DNA of 64,000 bases. It comes from Dyella flagellata. Lineage in GTDB: Bacteria; Pseudomonadota; Gammaproteobacteria; Xanthomonadales; Rhodanobacteraceae. The DNA lies in assembly GCF_030160275.1 (NCBI RefSeq), contig NZ_BSOA01000001.1, forward strand, positions 1-64,000, given 5' to 3'. The stretch's first letter is position 1. Every line of letters begins with the position of its first letter. Shown here piece after piece: positions 8,772 to 17,568 of this stretch. The notes below the pieces were generated by a model. The model ran no database searches and was not told where the DNA came from. It saw only the letters and a program-made list of their open reading frames with translations. The translations under genes were made by a program, and so were the position numbers.

Positions 8772-9727
8772 GTCTTCTCCACCAGCCTGCCGGCGGGCGG
8801 CAGGCGTACCTTCGATGCGGCCAACAGCGACAGATAGGCCAGCATGTGGCAGCTCAGCAAAACCGAACGCTTTTGCAGGAAGGCAATCTTGGCACTGATG
8901 TAATGCGACTGCGCCTTGAGCAAGGTGCGATAGGGCTCGTCGAACAGCTCAGTACTGCGTCGCGCGACCCGCCATGATTCGGTGAGGTTGACGATGCGCG
9001 TAGCCGTATGCCGCGTCCTGCTCATGTTGTTGCCATGCAGGCGATAGGCACAAACCGGCAGGTCGATGAAACCCAGCGCATCGCGCGCAGCCAGGCGCAG
9101 GAAAAAATCCCAGTCGTCGATGCGCAGCCCTTCGGTCCAGCGATCGACGGTTTCCAGCGCGCTCTTCCTGAGCAAGGCAACCGGACCGCCGATCGCCCAG
9201 TGGCGGATCACCGCGCGACGAATACCCTCGTCGGTGCGGTATAGACGCTTATCCGCGTGATACAAGTCGCGCATGCCGCTGTCGTGCAGCTTGTTGCCGT
9301 ATTGGTCCACCACGATCGAATCGCCGACCACCGCCCGCTTGCGCGGATGGTTCTGCAGGTAGCGTACTTGCGCCTCCAGGCCACCTGGCAGAAGGTAGTC
9401 GTCGCTGGCGCCCAGGCGCAGGAATTCGCCGTGCGCGCGTGCCGCCAATTCGTTCAAAGTGGCGGCGACGCCGCGATTCTGCCCCTGGTGCACATATTCG
9501 ACCCGCAACTGCTGGCCGTACCGGCTCGCCCATTCGGCAATGCGTTCACCGGTGCGGTCGGTAGAGCCGTCATCGATGATCACCACTTCCTTGGCCGGAT
9601 ACGAATCCTCCAGCACGCTGTCCAGGCAACGCTGGATGAAGCGTTCGTGGTTGTAGGCCGGAATCAACACGGATACGAGCGGCTCCGCCGAAGTGCTTAT
9701 CGGCTGGTGGCTGGCTGCTGTCGTCAT
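8768..9727 (-). CDS. GT2 family glycosyltransferase (GT-A fold)
   Basis: A 319-residue family 2 glycosyltransferase. The conserved start VSVLIPAYNHERFIQRCLDSVL (about residues 18-39), the nucleotide-binding IDDGSTDRT (51-59) and an SDD metal-binding site near residue 107 in LGASDDYLLPGG are all visible. A later WDFFLRLAA segment fits the acceptor and catalytic Asp region. It transfers a sugar from a nucleotide donor to the growing lipid-linked repeat unit in the cytosol. The ATG at 9727 overlaps the flippase stop by 4 bp, which removes a 49-residue out-of-family leader. The linkage and donor cannot be told from sequence. Confidence 0.9.
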   Translation of the reverse strand: MTTAASHQPISTSAEPLVSVLIPAYNHERFIQRCLDSVLEDSYPAKEVVIIDDGSTDRTGERIAEWASRYGQQLRVEYVHQGQNRGVAATLNELAARAHGEFLRLGASDDYLLPGGLEAQVRYLQNHPRKRAVVGDSIVVDQYGNKLHDSGMRDLYHADKRLYRTDEGIRRAVIRHWAIGGPVALLRKSALETVDRWTEGLRIDDWDFFLRLAARDALGFIDLPVCAYRLHGNNMSRTRHTATRIVNLTESWRVARRSTELFDEPYRTLLKAQSHYISAKIAFLQKRSVLLSCHMLAYLSLLAASKVRLPPAGRLVEKT

Positions 9728-10974
9728 AATGCCCCCAGGTAACGTCGCGCGACCACCACGTTGAACGCAAGGTAGAACAGATAGTTGACCGCGAACGCGT
9801 ACATTGCGCCGATCAGTCCGAACGATGCCGTGAAGACATAAACCAGGGCCAGGTAGCTGAGCGCGAACACGCACTCGGAGATCACGAACAGCCGCGTCAT
9901 GGCCTTGGCCAGCATCAGGTACGAAAGCATGAAGGAGGCGATCTTGATCACGTCGCCGAACAATTGCGGGCCGTACAGCGCATTGGCGGCAGTGAAGTCC
10001 GCACTGAACAGCAAGCGCGTGACCCAGTCACGCAACGCATAAACCAGCGCCGCCAGAACGATCACCGCCGGCAAAAGATGGCGATAGGCATTGCGCAGCT
10101 CGGCCGCCAGCGACTCGCGCCCATGCGTGGAAGCCAGCTTAGGCAGGTAATAGATATTGATGGCGCTGGTCAGGAACAGCAGGTAGGCATCCGATACCTT
10201 GCTTACCGCCTGCCAATAGCCCACCTGTTCCCAGCCCAATTGCTGGGCCAGATGATTGCGCACCGCGATATTGATCAGCGGCGGCAGCAGCGCCGAGGTA
10301 AGCGTCATCACGGAGAATGCCGCCAGCTTGAGGCTCATCTCGCGATCGAACTGCATACGCAGCATGCCGCGCTCGAAATAGGGGCTGCGCCGCCATGCAG
10401 GCAGTCCGACCACCAGCAACAGCAGCTGCCCCACCACCAGCGCCAGCAATACGCCATACAAGTGCAGCCAGTGCGACAGGCCCACCGCCATCACTACGCT
10501 GAGTGCCGAGCCCAGTACCTGGATGAAGGCGAGCCGCCGCACATCCATGAAGCCGTTGAGCACGGCCAGAATATAGTTGGCCAACGCGATGCCTAGCTGG
10601 GCGACCGCCAGCACGCGAATCAGGTTTTCGTAACGGGCATCGCCGAGCAGCCACAACGAGAGTTGCTTGCTCAGCAACAACGCCGCACACCCCATCAGGC
10701 AGGAAGCAAACAGGGCGTACCACAAGGCGGCCGCCAGCAGGCGCGAAAGCTTTTGCGCGTCATGTCGGTATTCGGCCACGTATTTGACGATGCCCGCGCT
10801 GATGCCACCGCCCGCAAGCACCGCCAGCAGCGACATCAGGCTCATGAACTGCCCCAGCCTGCCCACGCCTTCGGGCCCGGCCAGCCACGCCACCAGCTTG
10901 ATCACCACCAGTCCGGCCAGCAGGCGTGCGCCGGTGGCCAAAGTGGAATAGAAGCCAGCGCGCACGATATTCAT
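9724..10974 (-). CDS. Oligosaccharide flippase family protein (Wzx-like)
   Basis: A 416-residue polytopic membrane protein with 12 or more hydrophobic segments and the start [20 protein letters not shown] typical of Wzx/MOP flippases. It should move undecaprenyl-linked repeat units across the inner membrane for Wzy-dependent polymerisation. The N-terminal region [25 protein letters not shown] resembles the polysaccharide biosynthesis protein family signature. The ATG at 10974 overlaps the stop of the DegT aminotransferase gene by 4 bp. With Wzy-like and Wzz-like genes directly downstream, the locus has the full Wzx/Wzy set. Substrate specificity is unknown. Confidence 0.85.
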   Translation of the reverse strand: MNIVRAGFYSTLATGARLLAGLVVIKLVAWLAGPEGVGRLGQFMSLMSLLAVLAGGGISAGIVKYVAEYRHDAQKLSRLLAAALWYALFASCLMGCAALLLSKQLSLWLLGDARYENLIRVLAVAQLGIALANYILAVLNGFMDVRRLAFIQVLGSALSVVMAVGLSHWLHLYGVLLALVVGQLLLLVVGLPAWRRSPYFERGMLRMQFDREMSLKLAAFSVMTLTSALLPPLINIAVRNHLAQQLGWEQVGYWQAVSKVSDAYLLFLTSAINIYYLPKLASTHGRESLAAELRNAYRHLLPAVIVLAALVYALRDWVTRLLFSADFTAANALYGPQLFGDVIKIASFMLSYLMLAKAMTRLFVISECVFALSYLALVYVFTASFGLIGAMYAFAVNYLFYLAFNVVVARRYLGAL

Positions 10975-12083
10975 GCGTTCCCCTCGAAGGACTGGCAAGC
11001 GGCGATGACACGCTCCACTTCCTCGTCATGCAAGACGGGCCCGATCGGCAGGCTCAGGACTTCCTCGTGCAAGCGCTCGGTCAATGGCAGGCGCACGTCA
11101 CGCAACGCGGGATAAGCCGATTGCCGGTGTGGCGGTATCGGGTAATGCACCTGGGTCTGGATGCCATGGGCTTGCAAATGCCTCTGCAAGGCATCGCGTT
11201 GCGCGCAGCGCACCACGAACAGGTGCCATACGTGCTGCTCTTCATGGGCTACCGAAGGCAAGCCAATTTGCGGATGACGTATGCCTTCGCGATAGCGCAG
11301 CGCCACCTGGCGGCGCCGCGCGATGTCCTCGTCCAGGTACTTCAGCTTCACCCGCAACAAGGCGGCCTGCAGTTCGTCCAGTCGCGAATTGATGCCCTGG
11401 TACAGATGGCGGTACTTTTCGGCGGAGCCGTAATTGCGCAACGCAGCGACCCGATCCGCCAGCAGCGTGTCGTTGGTGACGACCGCGCCTCCGTCGCCCA
11501 GCGCGCCAAGATTTTTGACGGGAAAAAAACTGAAGCCTGCCGCGTGCCCCAACGCCCCTGCCCTACGCCCGCCGCTCGCCGCGCCGTGCGCTTGCGCCGC
11601 GTCCTCGATCAATAGCAACTGGTGGCGATTGGCCAATTCGGCCAAGGCCGGCATATCCGCCAACTGCCCATACAGATGCACCGCCATGATCGCACGTGTG
11701 CGTGGTCCGATAGCCGCCTCCACCGCGGACGGGTCGATATTGAAGCTGGCCGAGTCCGGTTCCACCGGCACCGGGACCAGCCGGCTCTCGGTGACGGCGA
11801 GGAAACTCGCGATGAAGGTATTGCCAGGCACGATCACTTCGTCGCCATCGTGCAGCTGGCCCAGCTCTTTGTAGGCCCGCAATATCAGCGCAAGCGCATC
11901 CAATCCATTGCCCACGCCGATGGCGTGCCGCACGCCGCAGTAATCGGCGAATTCACGCTCGAAGGCGGCCAGCTCCTGGCCGAGGATGTACCAGCCCGAA
12001 TCGATGACTCTTGCGGCGGCCGCTTTCAGCTCGTCAGCGTGCCGGGCATTGATGGCCTGGAGGTTGAGGAAGGGGATATCCAT
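10971..12083 (-). CDS. DegT/DnrJ/EryC1/StrS sugar aminotransferase (FdtB/QdtB-like)
   Basis: A 370-residue PLP-dependent aminotransferase. The aldimine lysine is K190 ([17 protein letters not shown]) and the cofactor-binding ED pair is E160 and D161 ([12 protein letters not shown]). The start [19 protein letters not shown] and the overall length match enzymes such as FdtB and QdtB, which aminate a dTDP-3-keto-6-deoxyhexose at C3. The FdtA-type isomerase and the NeuD-type acyltransferase upstream in the operon supply the flanking steps, so a dTDP-3-amino-3,6-dideoxyhexose is the likely product. Assignment to Fuc3N rather than Qui3N stereochemistry is not possible here. The ATG is at 12083. A palindromic repeat separates it from the upstream FemAB-like gene. 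Confidence 0.88.
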   Translation of the reverse strand: MDIPFLNLQAINARHADELKAAAARVIDSGWYILGQELAAFEREFADYCGVRHAIGVGNGLDALALILRAYKELGQLHDGDEVIVPGNTFIASFLAVTESRLVPVPVEPDSASFNIDPSAVEAAIGPRTRAIMAVHLYGQLADMPALAELANRHQLLLIEDAAQAHGAASGGRRAGALGHAAGFSFFPVKNLGALGDGGAVVTNDTLLADRVAALRNYGSAEKYRHLYQGINSRLDELQAALLRVKLKYLDEDIARRRQVALRYREGIRHPQIGLPSVAHEEQHVWHLFVVRCAQRDALQRHLQAHGIQTQVHYPIPPHRQSAYPALRDVRLPLTERLHEEVLSLPIGPVLHDEEVERVIAACQSFEGNA

Positions 12084-12103
12084 GTCACACCGCCAGATGC
12101 TGT

Positions 12104-12211
12104 TGCTCCCTCCCCTGCGTGGCAGGGGAGGGTTGGGGTGGGGTTGCTTGAGCTTGCCGCGAGGTTGGTTTCACCCCACCCCAGCCCTCCCCTGCAAGCA
12201 GGGGAGGGAGC
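12104..12211. repeat. Palindromic repeat, CTCCCTCCCCTGC family, full element
   Basis: Two inverted copies of GCTCCCTCCCCTGC are arranged as a palindrome of about 108 bp with G-rich and C-rich inner arms (GGTTGGGGTGGGGT and ACCCCACCCCAGCC). The same family is found at 40771-40810 and 41190-41310. It lies within the polysaccharide operon, between the FemAB-like and DegT genes, and would fold into a strong RNA hairpin there. Confidence 0.85.
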
Positions 12212-12242
12212 AGATCATGGCAAGCATGGAAATACAGGCCCA

Positions 12243-13178
12243 TCACAACATCCACTCGTAAAAATCATGCACCACGGCGCGTGCTCCGAAATACTCCTTC
12301 TGTGCTATCAAGCCGCCATTGAGGACCCGCCCCTCCTGCTCGGTCGAAATGCCGAACGAGAAGTAATGCCGGTCCGCATAAATGCGCTCGATCAGCTCCG
12401 CCAGCAGCAGATTCAGTGCATTGCACTCACGCCCCCGTTCCGAAGCCGCCAGATACTGCGTATGCACTACCCGGCCAAAGTCATAAATCAGCGCGGCGGC
12501 CAGCAAGCCATTTTCGTCACGCGCTTCGTGCAACACGATCTGATGCGGAAAGCGGCTTTGCAGCAAGCGTAGTTCCGCCAAGCTATGGGTCGGCGCCACA
12601 TCGTGGCGGCTGCGCAGCACTTCGGACAGCAACGCATGAAAATCCGCCAGGTCGCTACCCACGTGCATACGGATCGCCGACTTCCTCGCCTTGGCGACGG
12701 CCCGTCTGCGCCCTTCCGTAAAGCCGAACGGCTCGCGCAAGGCGATCACCGAAGCCACGTCGCGCCGCATCAGGCGCGCGCCCAGCCGATGCAGGGCGTA
12801 CAAATCCTCTTCGGCGGGATACGCGTGAAAAACGTGCGGCACAGCTTTGTAGATGATGCGCTCCACGCCATGCGCACGGTAGTGTTCACCGATCCGCTCG
12901 AACACTTCCATCGTCCATTCGGCACGCATGGCGCGCGTCGCTATCAACCCGGCATAGCTAAGGCCGCCATGGCTGGTCGCCACCTTCTGCTTGACGCTGA
13001 CGGGAAATACCGCCACCGCCTCCTCATTGCGCTTCACGACCAGCGAGCCGTCGGTGTAGCGGTCGGCGTGGTAATCCATATAAGCGCGCCGATGCAAAAA
13101 GTTGCCGTTCCTGGAATGCCCTACTACGGCATCCCATTGCGCGGTGTCGGTAGGCGCATAGCTACTAAGCGTGAACAT
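12243..13178 (-). CDS. FemAB/GNAT-type acyltransferase of a polysaccharide locus
   Basis: A 311-residue protein with the double-GNAT (FemAB/BioF2-like) look. The N-terminal part has NGNFLHRRAYMDYHADRYTD and LVVKRNEEAVAVFPV; the C-terminal half has LLAAALIYDFGRVVHTQYLAA and FSFGIS, which resemble the acyl-CoA-binding core. Such proteins in O-antigen and capsule loci are thought to acylate an amino sugar, but activities are mostly unproven. ATG at 13178 is chosen because it begins the conserved domain; it overlaps the upstream beta-propeller gene by 14 bp, so translation is coupled. It could use acetyl-CoA, another acyl-CoA or an aminoacyl donor. Confidence 0.7.
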   Translation of the reverse strand: MFTLSSYAPTDTAQWDAVVGHSRNGNFLHRRAYMDYHADRYTDGSLVVKRNEEAVAVFPVSVKQKVATSHGGLSYAGLIATRAMRAEWTMEVFERIGEHYRAHGVERIIYKAVPHVFHAYPAEEDLYALHRLGARLMRRDVASVIALREPFGFTEGRRRAVAKARKSAIRMHVGSDLADFHALLSEVLRSRHDVAPTHSLAELRLLQSRFPHQIVLHEARDENGLLAAALIYDFGRVVHTQYLAASERGRECNALNLLLAELIERIYADRHYFSFGISTEQEGRVLNGGLIAQKEYFGARAVVHDFYEWML

Positions 13179-14118
13179 GCACTGCACCGTCGACGGGCAC
13201 GGCAGGGGCTTGGGCCACGCCGAAGCCATCCACGCCCATGTCGTTGCCGTTGTAGAACATCAGCCAGCTGTCGCCCTGGCGAATCAAGGCGGGATAGCAA
13301 AGCGTGCGCGAATCCCAGCCATCGGCCGACAACGCCAGACCCAAGGCTTCGTCGTGCCGCTCCCAGTGCACGCCATCGTTGCTGTAGGCGAGCCCTGGAA
13401 AATATTCCCCGGTGACATTGCCGCGCGTGAAGTACATGACATACCTGCCGTCCATGCGATACACGCGCGGCCGGCCGATACGGTATTCGGTGCCGCGCGG
13501 TAGCAGGCAGACGTTGTCTTCGAGCGGCATCTCGGCTAGCGAGTGCGTTTCCAGATAGCGGATGTGGTAACGAGGATACGGCTCGCCGCCGATCTGCTCC
13601 CAGTCATCGCCTACTGCGTACCACAGGCGCCAACGGTCGTTTTCCCACATCGCCGAATGCACGGCGGCGATCGTGCTGCGGCCGGGTGCGCGTTCCAGGA
13701 TCGGCGTCTCTTGCAGCCGCTGGAAACTTTCGCCGCCGTCGCGGGAAAGCGCCAAGCCGGTAAAAGCCAGGAACTTGGCTTTGGCCACACGCTGGAAACC
13801 CACATAGAACATGTGCAGCCCGCCCGGCGCGTCGACCAGGTCGCCGAGGATCATGCCGTTGTCGTCGAAACAACCGTCGCGCCCGATATCCAGCACCGGT
13901 TCGGCGCTGACCCGCAAGACCACCGTGGGATCATCGGCCAGCACATCGACATAACCGATGCGGCTCACACCTTGCGCATCGCGAAACCCCGCATAGACGC
14001 GAATGGTTTCGCTGTTAAGCCGGTACGGTGTAGGGGTAAGCGCCGAATGCTGCATCCAGCCGCCCACGCCATGCCGCGCAGGCTCGAATACCAGTCCACG
14101 CTTGGTCCAGGTGTACAT
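13165..14118 (-). CDS. Five-bladed beta-propeller, glycosidase-like protein
   Basis: A 317-residue protein of the GH43/GH32/GH130-like five-bladed beta-propeller type. Repeated blade motifs with Trp/Asp/Gly are visible (SRDGGESFQRL, YSNDGVHWERH, WLMFYNGND), as are YVGFQR and MYFTRGN. There is no signal peptide, so it acts in the cytosol, which argues against degradation of external glycan. Homologous-looking proteins sit in O-antigen and capsule loci beside FemAB-like genes; their activity is not established. ATG at 14118 is used; a TTG at 14127 would give a 4-bp overlap with the upstream gene and cannot be excluded. Catalytic carboxylates were not assigned with confidence. Confidence 0.65.
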   Translation of the reverse strand: MYTWTKRGLVFEPARHGVGGWMQHSALTPTPYRLNSETIRVYAGFRDAQGVSRIGYVDVLADDPTVVLRVSAEPVLDIGRDGCFDDNGMILGDLVDAPGGLHMFYVGFQRVAKAKFLAFTGLALSRDGGESFQRLQETPILERAPGRSTIAAVHSAMWENDRWRLWYAVGDDWEQIGGEPYPRYHIRYLETHSLAEMPLEDNVCLLPRGTEYRIGRPRVYRMDGRYVMYFTRGNVTGEYFPGLAYSNDGVHWERHDEALGLALSADGWDSRTLCYPALIRQGDSWLMFYNGNDMGVDGFGVAQAPAVPVDGAVHVHA

Positions 14119-14123
14119 GGGCG

Positions 14124-14789
14124 TCAAAGACTCACATCGAGACTTGAGCGACCGGGCAACGCGCGCGCCGGCGAACCGACGTAGACCTTGCCGGGCTCCG
14201 TATCCTTCACCACCAGCGCGCCGGAACCGATTATGCAGTCGGGCGCGACTTTTACGTGATCGTTGAACGTGGCGTTCACGCCGATGAAGCTGCGCTCGCC
14301 GATTTCGCAGTAACCGGAAATCACCGCATGCGAAGCGACAAAGACGTTATCGCACACCACCGTACGATGCCCGACGTGATTGCCGCTCCACAGCACGACA
14401 TTGTTGCCGATACGCACGAACGGCTGGATCACGTTGTTCTCGAAGATAAAGCTGTTTTCCCCCACCTCGGCGTTGCGCCATACGAAGGCGCGCGAACTGA
14501 CGTACGTGGCGAAACGGTAACCCTTGGCCTTGGCTTCCCGGTAAAGGCGCGTGCGCAGCCGATTGAGCTGGCTGGCCGGCACGGCCACGAACACCTCCAC
14601 TTCCGATGGCGGATAGTCGACGGCAAGCGTTTCGAACGCGACCACTGGGCGATCAGCCAGGGTCGGCTGCTTGAGGTATTCGCGCTCGACGCTGAAGGCT
14701 TTGACCTCATAGTCGCTGTCATGCTGGAAGTATTCGCAGGCGATCTGTGCAAACTCGCCCGCGCCGATGAGGACTAGAGGCTTTGGCAT
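14124..14789 (-). CDS. NeuD/PglD-type sugar O/N-acyltransferase (left-handed beta-helix)
   Basis: A 221-residue protein with an N-terminal Rossmann-like PglD domain (VLIGAGEFAQIACEY, residues 6-20) and a C-terminal left-handed beta-helix of hexapeptide repeats (roughly residues 110-205; IGNNVVLWSGNHVGHR, CEIGERSFIGVNA). Members acetylate nucleotide-activated or lipid-linked amino sugars with acetyl-CoA; the catalytic His is likely in GNHVGHRTV. With an FdtA-type isomerase upstream and an FdtB-type aminotransferase downstream, it most likely N-acylates the 3-amino group of a dTDP-sugar. It overlaps the FdtA-like gene by 16 bp. Whether it adds acetyl or another group cannot be decided. Confidence 0.82.
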   Translation of the reverse strand: MPKPLVLIGAGEFAQIACEYFQHDSDYEVKAFSVEREYLKQPTLADRPVVAFETLAVDYPPSEVEVFVAVPASQLNRLRTRLYREAKAKGYRFATYVSSRAFVWRNAEVGENSFIFENNVIQPFVRIGNNVVLWSGNHVGHRTVVCDNVFVASHAVISGYCEIGERSFIGVNATFNDHVKVAPDCIIGSGALVVKDTEPGKVYVGSPARALPGRSSLDVSL

Positions 14790-15211
14790 GCGGCCATGTC
14801 CCCCCGCAGCACGGAGCTGTTCACCTCACGCAGGAATTCGTCGTAGTTGGTGATGTAGTCGGCCGGGTCGTACAGCTGGTCGGCCAGCACCATCAGCACG
14901 CAGTCCTCGCTGAAGTCGTACATTTCCCGCCACACCATGCTTCCCAGCAGCAAGCCCTGCGAGGGGTCATCCAGCACCACTTCCACCGGCCCACTGCCGT
15001 CGTCGAGCAGAAACTTCACCGAACCACGCACCGTCACCGCCAGCTGATTGAGATGACGATGCGCATGCTGGCCGCGATGGACCTGCTGCTTGGTCGCAAA
15101 CAGGTAATACACGCGCCGGATTTCGAACGGCACATTGCGATCCCTCTCCAAGGCAACAAGCATGCCGCGCTCGTCGCCATGCTGCTGCAGCTGGACTCGT
15201 TGGATTTGCAT
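14774..15211 (-). CDS. FdtA/QdtA-type dTDP-4-keto-6-deoxyhexose 3,4-ketoisomerase (cupin)
   Basis: A 145-residue cupin of the WxcM-like/FdtA group. The family core is present: DERGMLVALE, EIRRVYYLF, and the His-rich RGQHAHRHLNQLAVTVRGSV (about residues 46-65), followed by WREMYDFSEDCVLMVLADQLYDPADYI. These enzymes shift the keto group of dTDP-4-keto-6-deoxyglucose from C4 to C3, giving the substrate for the DegT aminotransferase of the same operon. It is the first gene of the 15-kb minus-strand operon. FdtA and QdtA differ in stereochemistry at C4 and cannot be told apart here. RmlA and RmlB, needed for the precursor, are not in the window. Confidence 0.88.
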   Translation of the reverse strand: MQIQRVQLQQHGDERGMLVALERDRNVPFEIRRVYYLFATKQQVHRGQHAHRHLNQLAVTVRGSVKFLLDDGSGPVEVVLDDPSQGLLLGSMVWREMYDFSEDCVLMVLADQLYDPADYITNYDEFLREVNSSVLRGDMAACQSL

Positions 15212-15467
15212 GGTCGGCCCGCTGTCATGTTGCCAGGGTGGTGTACGCAGTTGAGTGCCGAGACCTCAGGAAAAGGTTGCGTATGCCTGGCGTCCCTCCC
15301 TCAGGACAAAAGCCGACGCGATTCGCCACGCCTGGTCAAAAGGAGAAAAATCTAGCCGGCTGCAACCTTTCCCCCTATTGCCCGCACTCACCCGCAAAGG
15401 TCTCCTTCCGCCCCGCGCAAGCACATGTCGAAGCAGACTTGAGTCATCTTGGGCCACGGGGAGAACA
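15212..15467. promoter_or_regulatory. Divergent intergenic region, polysaccharide operon / cytochrome b561
   Basis: This 256-bp region separates the leftward polysaccharide operon from the rightward cytochrome cluster and must hold both promoters. I could not pick a convincing -35/-10 pair on either strand by eye. A Shine-Dalgarno-like GGGGAG lies just before the b561 ATG at 15468. No open frame with coding character was seen. Confidence 0.4.
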
Positions 15468-16040
15468 ATGGCGACGTACAACGAAACGGCCGGCAGGGAA
15501 GCGGTGCCCGCGCGTCCGCGCAAGCTTGTAGTACTGCATTGGCTTACCGTGTTGTGCCTGCTCGGTGGCGTGACCGCCATTCTGATCCGTGACGAAGTGG
15601 CGACACGGGTTGCGCGACAATGGTTATTGGAAATCCATCGCCACTTCGGCCTGGTCGTGCTCACCTTGTTCTTCATTCGAGTAGGGGTGCGTATCCGCAT
15701 CGGCAAATTGCCGGCCGTGGGCACGCCCTCCCTCGCCATGCGCGCCGCGGCGGGACTGGTACATATCGCTTTATATGTCGTGCTGCTCATCCAGCCCCTG
15801 CTTGGCTGGGCGCTCAGCAACGCACAGGGCAAGCCGGTACATCTGTTTGGACTGACCCTGCCCGCACTGGTGGCAGCCGATGAAGATCTTGCCGATACCT
15901 TGCAGCAGTGGCACACGCAAGTCGCCTGGCTGCTACTGGGGCTGGTCGTGCTGCATGTGTCGGCGGCGCTTTGGCATCACTTTGTACTGCGCGACGGCTT
16001 GCTGCGGACCATGTTGCTGCAGCGCCAGCGCGATGAATGA
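15468..16040 (+). CDS. Cytochrome b561 family protein
   Basis: A 190-residue inner-membrane cytochrome b561 (YodB/CybB-like). Four hydrophobic segments are visible (starting near LHWLTVLCLLGGV, FGLVVLTLFFIRVGV, LVHIALYVVLLIQPLLGW and VAWLLLGLVVLHVSAALW), with His residues in LHW, EIHRHFG, LVHIALY and LHVSAALWHH as the di-heme ligands. Members pass electrons from quinol or a reductant across the membrane. The ATG at 15468 follows GGGGAG at good spacing. The stop is 28 bp before the CXXCH-bearing outer-membrane protein gene, and a soluble cytochrome c gene follows that, so the three may form one electron-transfer path. Confidence 0.88.
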   Translation: MATYNETAGREAVPARPRKLVVLHWLTVLCLLGGVTAILIRDEVATRVARQWLLEIHRHFGLVVLTLFFIRVGVRIRIGKLPAVGTPSLAMRAAAGLVHIALYVVLLIQPLLGWALSNAQGKPVHLFGLTLPALVAADEDLADTLQQWHTQVAWLLLGLVVLHVSAALWHHFVLRDGLLRTMLLQRQRDE

Positions 16041-16068
16041 CCCGTATCCACCAGACAAGGAGAATGCC

Positions 16069-17415
16069 ATGCAAACGTTCCTGCACCGACGCGCCTTGTG
16101 CCGGCCCAGGAAACTGCATTTGTGGTACGGCCTTGCCGCCCTGCCGCTAATCGCCGCACAGACGGCGCATGCAGTGCCTGCGTACGCACGGCAGACCGGT
16201 TCCGCTTGCGCTGACTGTCATGCGGGTGCCTATGGTCCCGCGCTAACGCCTTATGGCATGCGCTTCAAAATGAATGGCTACACCGATACGGATGGCCAGG
16301 GCACCAAGATCCCGGCCGCCATCCAGATCAACGGCACGCGCACCGTGCCTGCGAAAGGCCAAAGCAGCAACCAGCTCAGCGAAGCGGATATCTACCTGGC
16401 CGGACGCGTCTCCGACCATGTGGGCGGCTTCGTGAAAGTAGCGGATTACAACACTGGCAACAATAAATTCAATACGCAGTTGAGCGACGTCGATTTGCGC
16501 TTTGTCGCGAAGGATCTGAAACTCGCCGACAAGGAAGCGCTGATCGGCGTCAGTTTCAACAACAATCCAGGCTTCGATGATCCGGTCGACGCCCTGCCCG
16601 CGGCCACCTTGAACGGGCCACCCACGGTATCGGGCACCCTGCTCAACCCATCCAGCTCAAACACGCTGGCGCACCGCGTGTACGGAGCCAGTCTCTACGC
16701 GTTGTACGACAAGAACTGGTATGGCGAGCTGGGTACCTACAATTCTCTGCCGACCTCGATGCAGAACAACCTTGGTTATCGGATCTCCGGCGATCCCGGC
16801 AAGCTTAGCGACACGGTGTATGCGCGTTTTGCCTATCTGCGGGACTTCAAGCGCCAGTTCGTCTCCGCCGGCCTGGTGGGCCTAACCACCAAACGCCAGC
16901 TGCCACGCAGCGGCCCGAGCGAAAGCCTCACCGATCTCGGCTACGACGTAACGTATCAGTACCTGGGCAACCACGAGAACATCGTGCAGCTTGCCTACGT
17001 GAACATCATGGAGCGCCGCCGCTATGCCACTACGCCGTTCGGCCCCATTCCCGGCCTCGTGGCGCTGCCTCGCGGCGTGGTGCATGACCAGTCGCTTACG
17101 GCCACTTATGTATTCAAGCAGAGCTATGGCGTGACGATCTCCCACATGGTCAGCACCGGTACGCACGACATCGTGCGCTATGTGCCGTATGGCGAACCGG
17201 ATACCTCCAGCAACTCGCTCACCGTGTTCTGGACTCCGTTCGGCAAGGACGACTCCTTCACGACCATTGCCAACTTGCGGCTGGCCGTGGAGTGGTTCCA
17301 CTTCAACAAATTCAACGGCAGCAGCGACAATGTCTTCGGCGCGCCGCCGGGCGCACCGATGACCAACGCCAGGGATCTGAATGCCTTCGTGATTTTTGCC
17401 AGTGTCGCGTTCTGA
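16069..17415 (+). CDS. Exported c-type cytochrome fused to predicted outer-membrane barrel
   Basis: A 448-residue exported protein. An N-terminal signal peptide (hydrophobic LWYGLAALPLIAA, predicted cut near AHAVPA) is followed by one heme c motif CADCH (about residue 43-47), then a long region with alternating aromatic beta-strands (LSDVDLRFV, GELGTYNSLP, YARFAYLRDF, LRLAVEWFHFN) ending in a C-terminal aromatic residue (VIFASVAF), a mark of outer-membrane barrels. This suggests a heme domain at the mouth of, or inside, a barrel. The ATG at 16069 has AAGGAG 7 bp before it. The upstream ATG at 16033 is possible but lacks such a site. Its neighbours are cytochrome b561 and a soluble cytochrome c, pointing to electron transfer across the envelope. 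No experimentally known homologue was recognised. Confidence 0.75.
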   Translation: MQTFLHRRALCRPRKLHLWYGLAALPLIAAQTAHAVPAYARQTGSACADCHAGAYGPALTPYGMRFKMNGYTDTDGQGTKIPAAIQINGTRTVPAKGQSSNQLSEADIYLAGRVSDHVGGFVKVADYNTGNNKFNTQLSDVDLRFVAKDLKLADKEALIGVSFNNNPGFDDPVDALPAATLNGPPTVSGTLLNPSSSNTLAHRVYGASLYALYDKNWYGELGTYNSLPTSMQNNLGYRISGDPGKLSDTVYARFAYLRDFKRQFVSAGLVGLTTKRQLPRSGPSESLTDLGYDVTYQYLGNHENIVQLAYVNIMERRRYATTPFGPIPGLVALPRGVVHDQSLTATYVFKQSYGVTISHMVSTGTHDIVRYVPYGEPDTSSNSLTVFWTPFGKDDSFTTIANLRLAVEWFHFNKFNGSSDNVFGAPPGAPMTNARDLNAFVIFASVAF

Positions 17416-17434
17416 CAGCAACCGACGTAGCGGC

Positions 17435-17502
17435 GTAGGCTGGGATGTCAATCCCAGCATCGGGCGAGCACGGGGAAAGCTGGGATCGGTATCCCAGCCT
17501 AC
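17435..17502. repeat. 68-bp palindromic REP-like element, GTAGGCTGGGAT family
   Basis: Begins GTAGGCTGGGATG and ends ATCCCAGCCTAC, with inner GCTGGGAT/ATCCCAGC arms. It lies 20 bp after the stop of the outer-membrane cytochrome gene. Four other full copies in the window have the same outer arms and all but one the same 68-bp length. Confidence 0.9.
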
Positions 17503-17512
17503 AGCCTTTTTT
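17479..17512 (+). terminator. Possible intrinsic terminator formed by the right arm of the palindrome
   Basis: GCTGGGAT at 17479-17486 pairs with ATCCCAGC at 17491-17498 across a 4-base loop. A run of six T follows at 17507-17512, eight bases after the stem. This may end or weaken transcription between the outer-membrane cytochrome and soluble cytochrome genes. The gap between stem and T run is longer than ideal. Confidence 0.4.
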
Positions 17513-17568
17513 ATCGCCCCCGTTTGAACAACCGAATCATCCTAGTAGCACGAACAGGAGTCGAAGTA

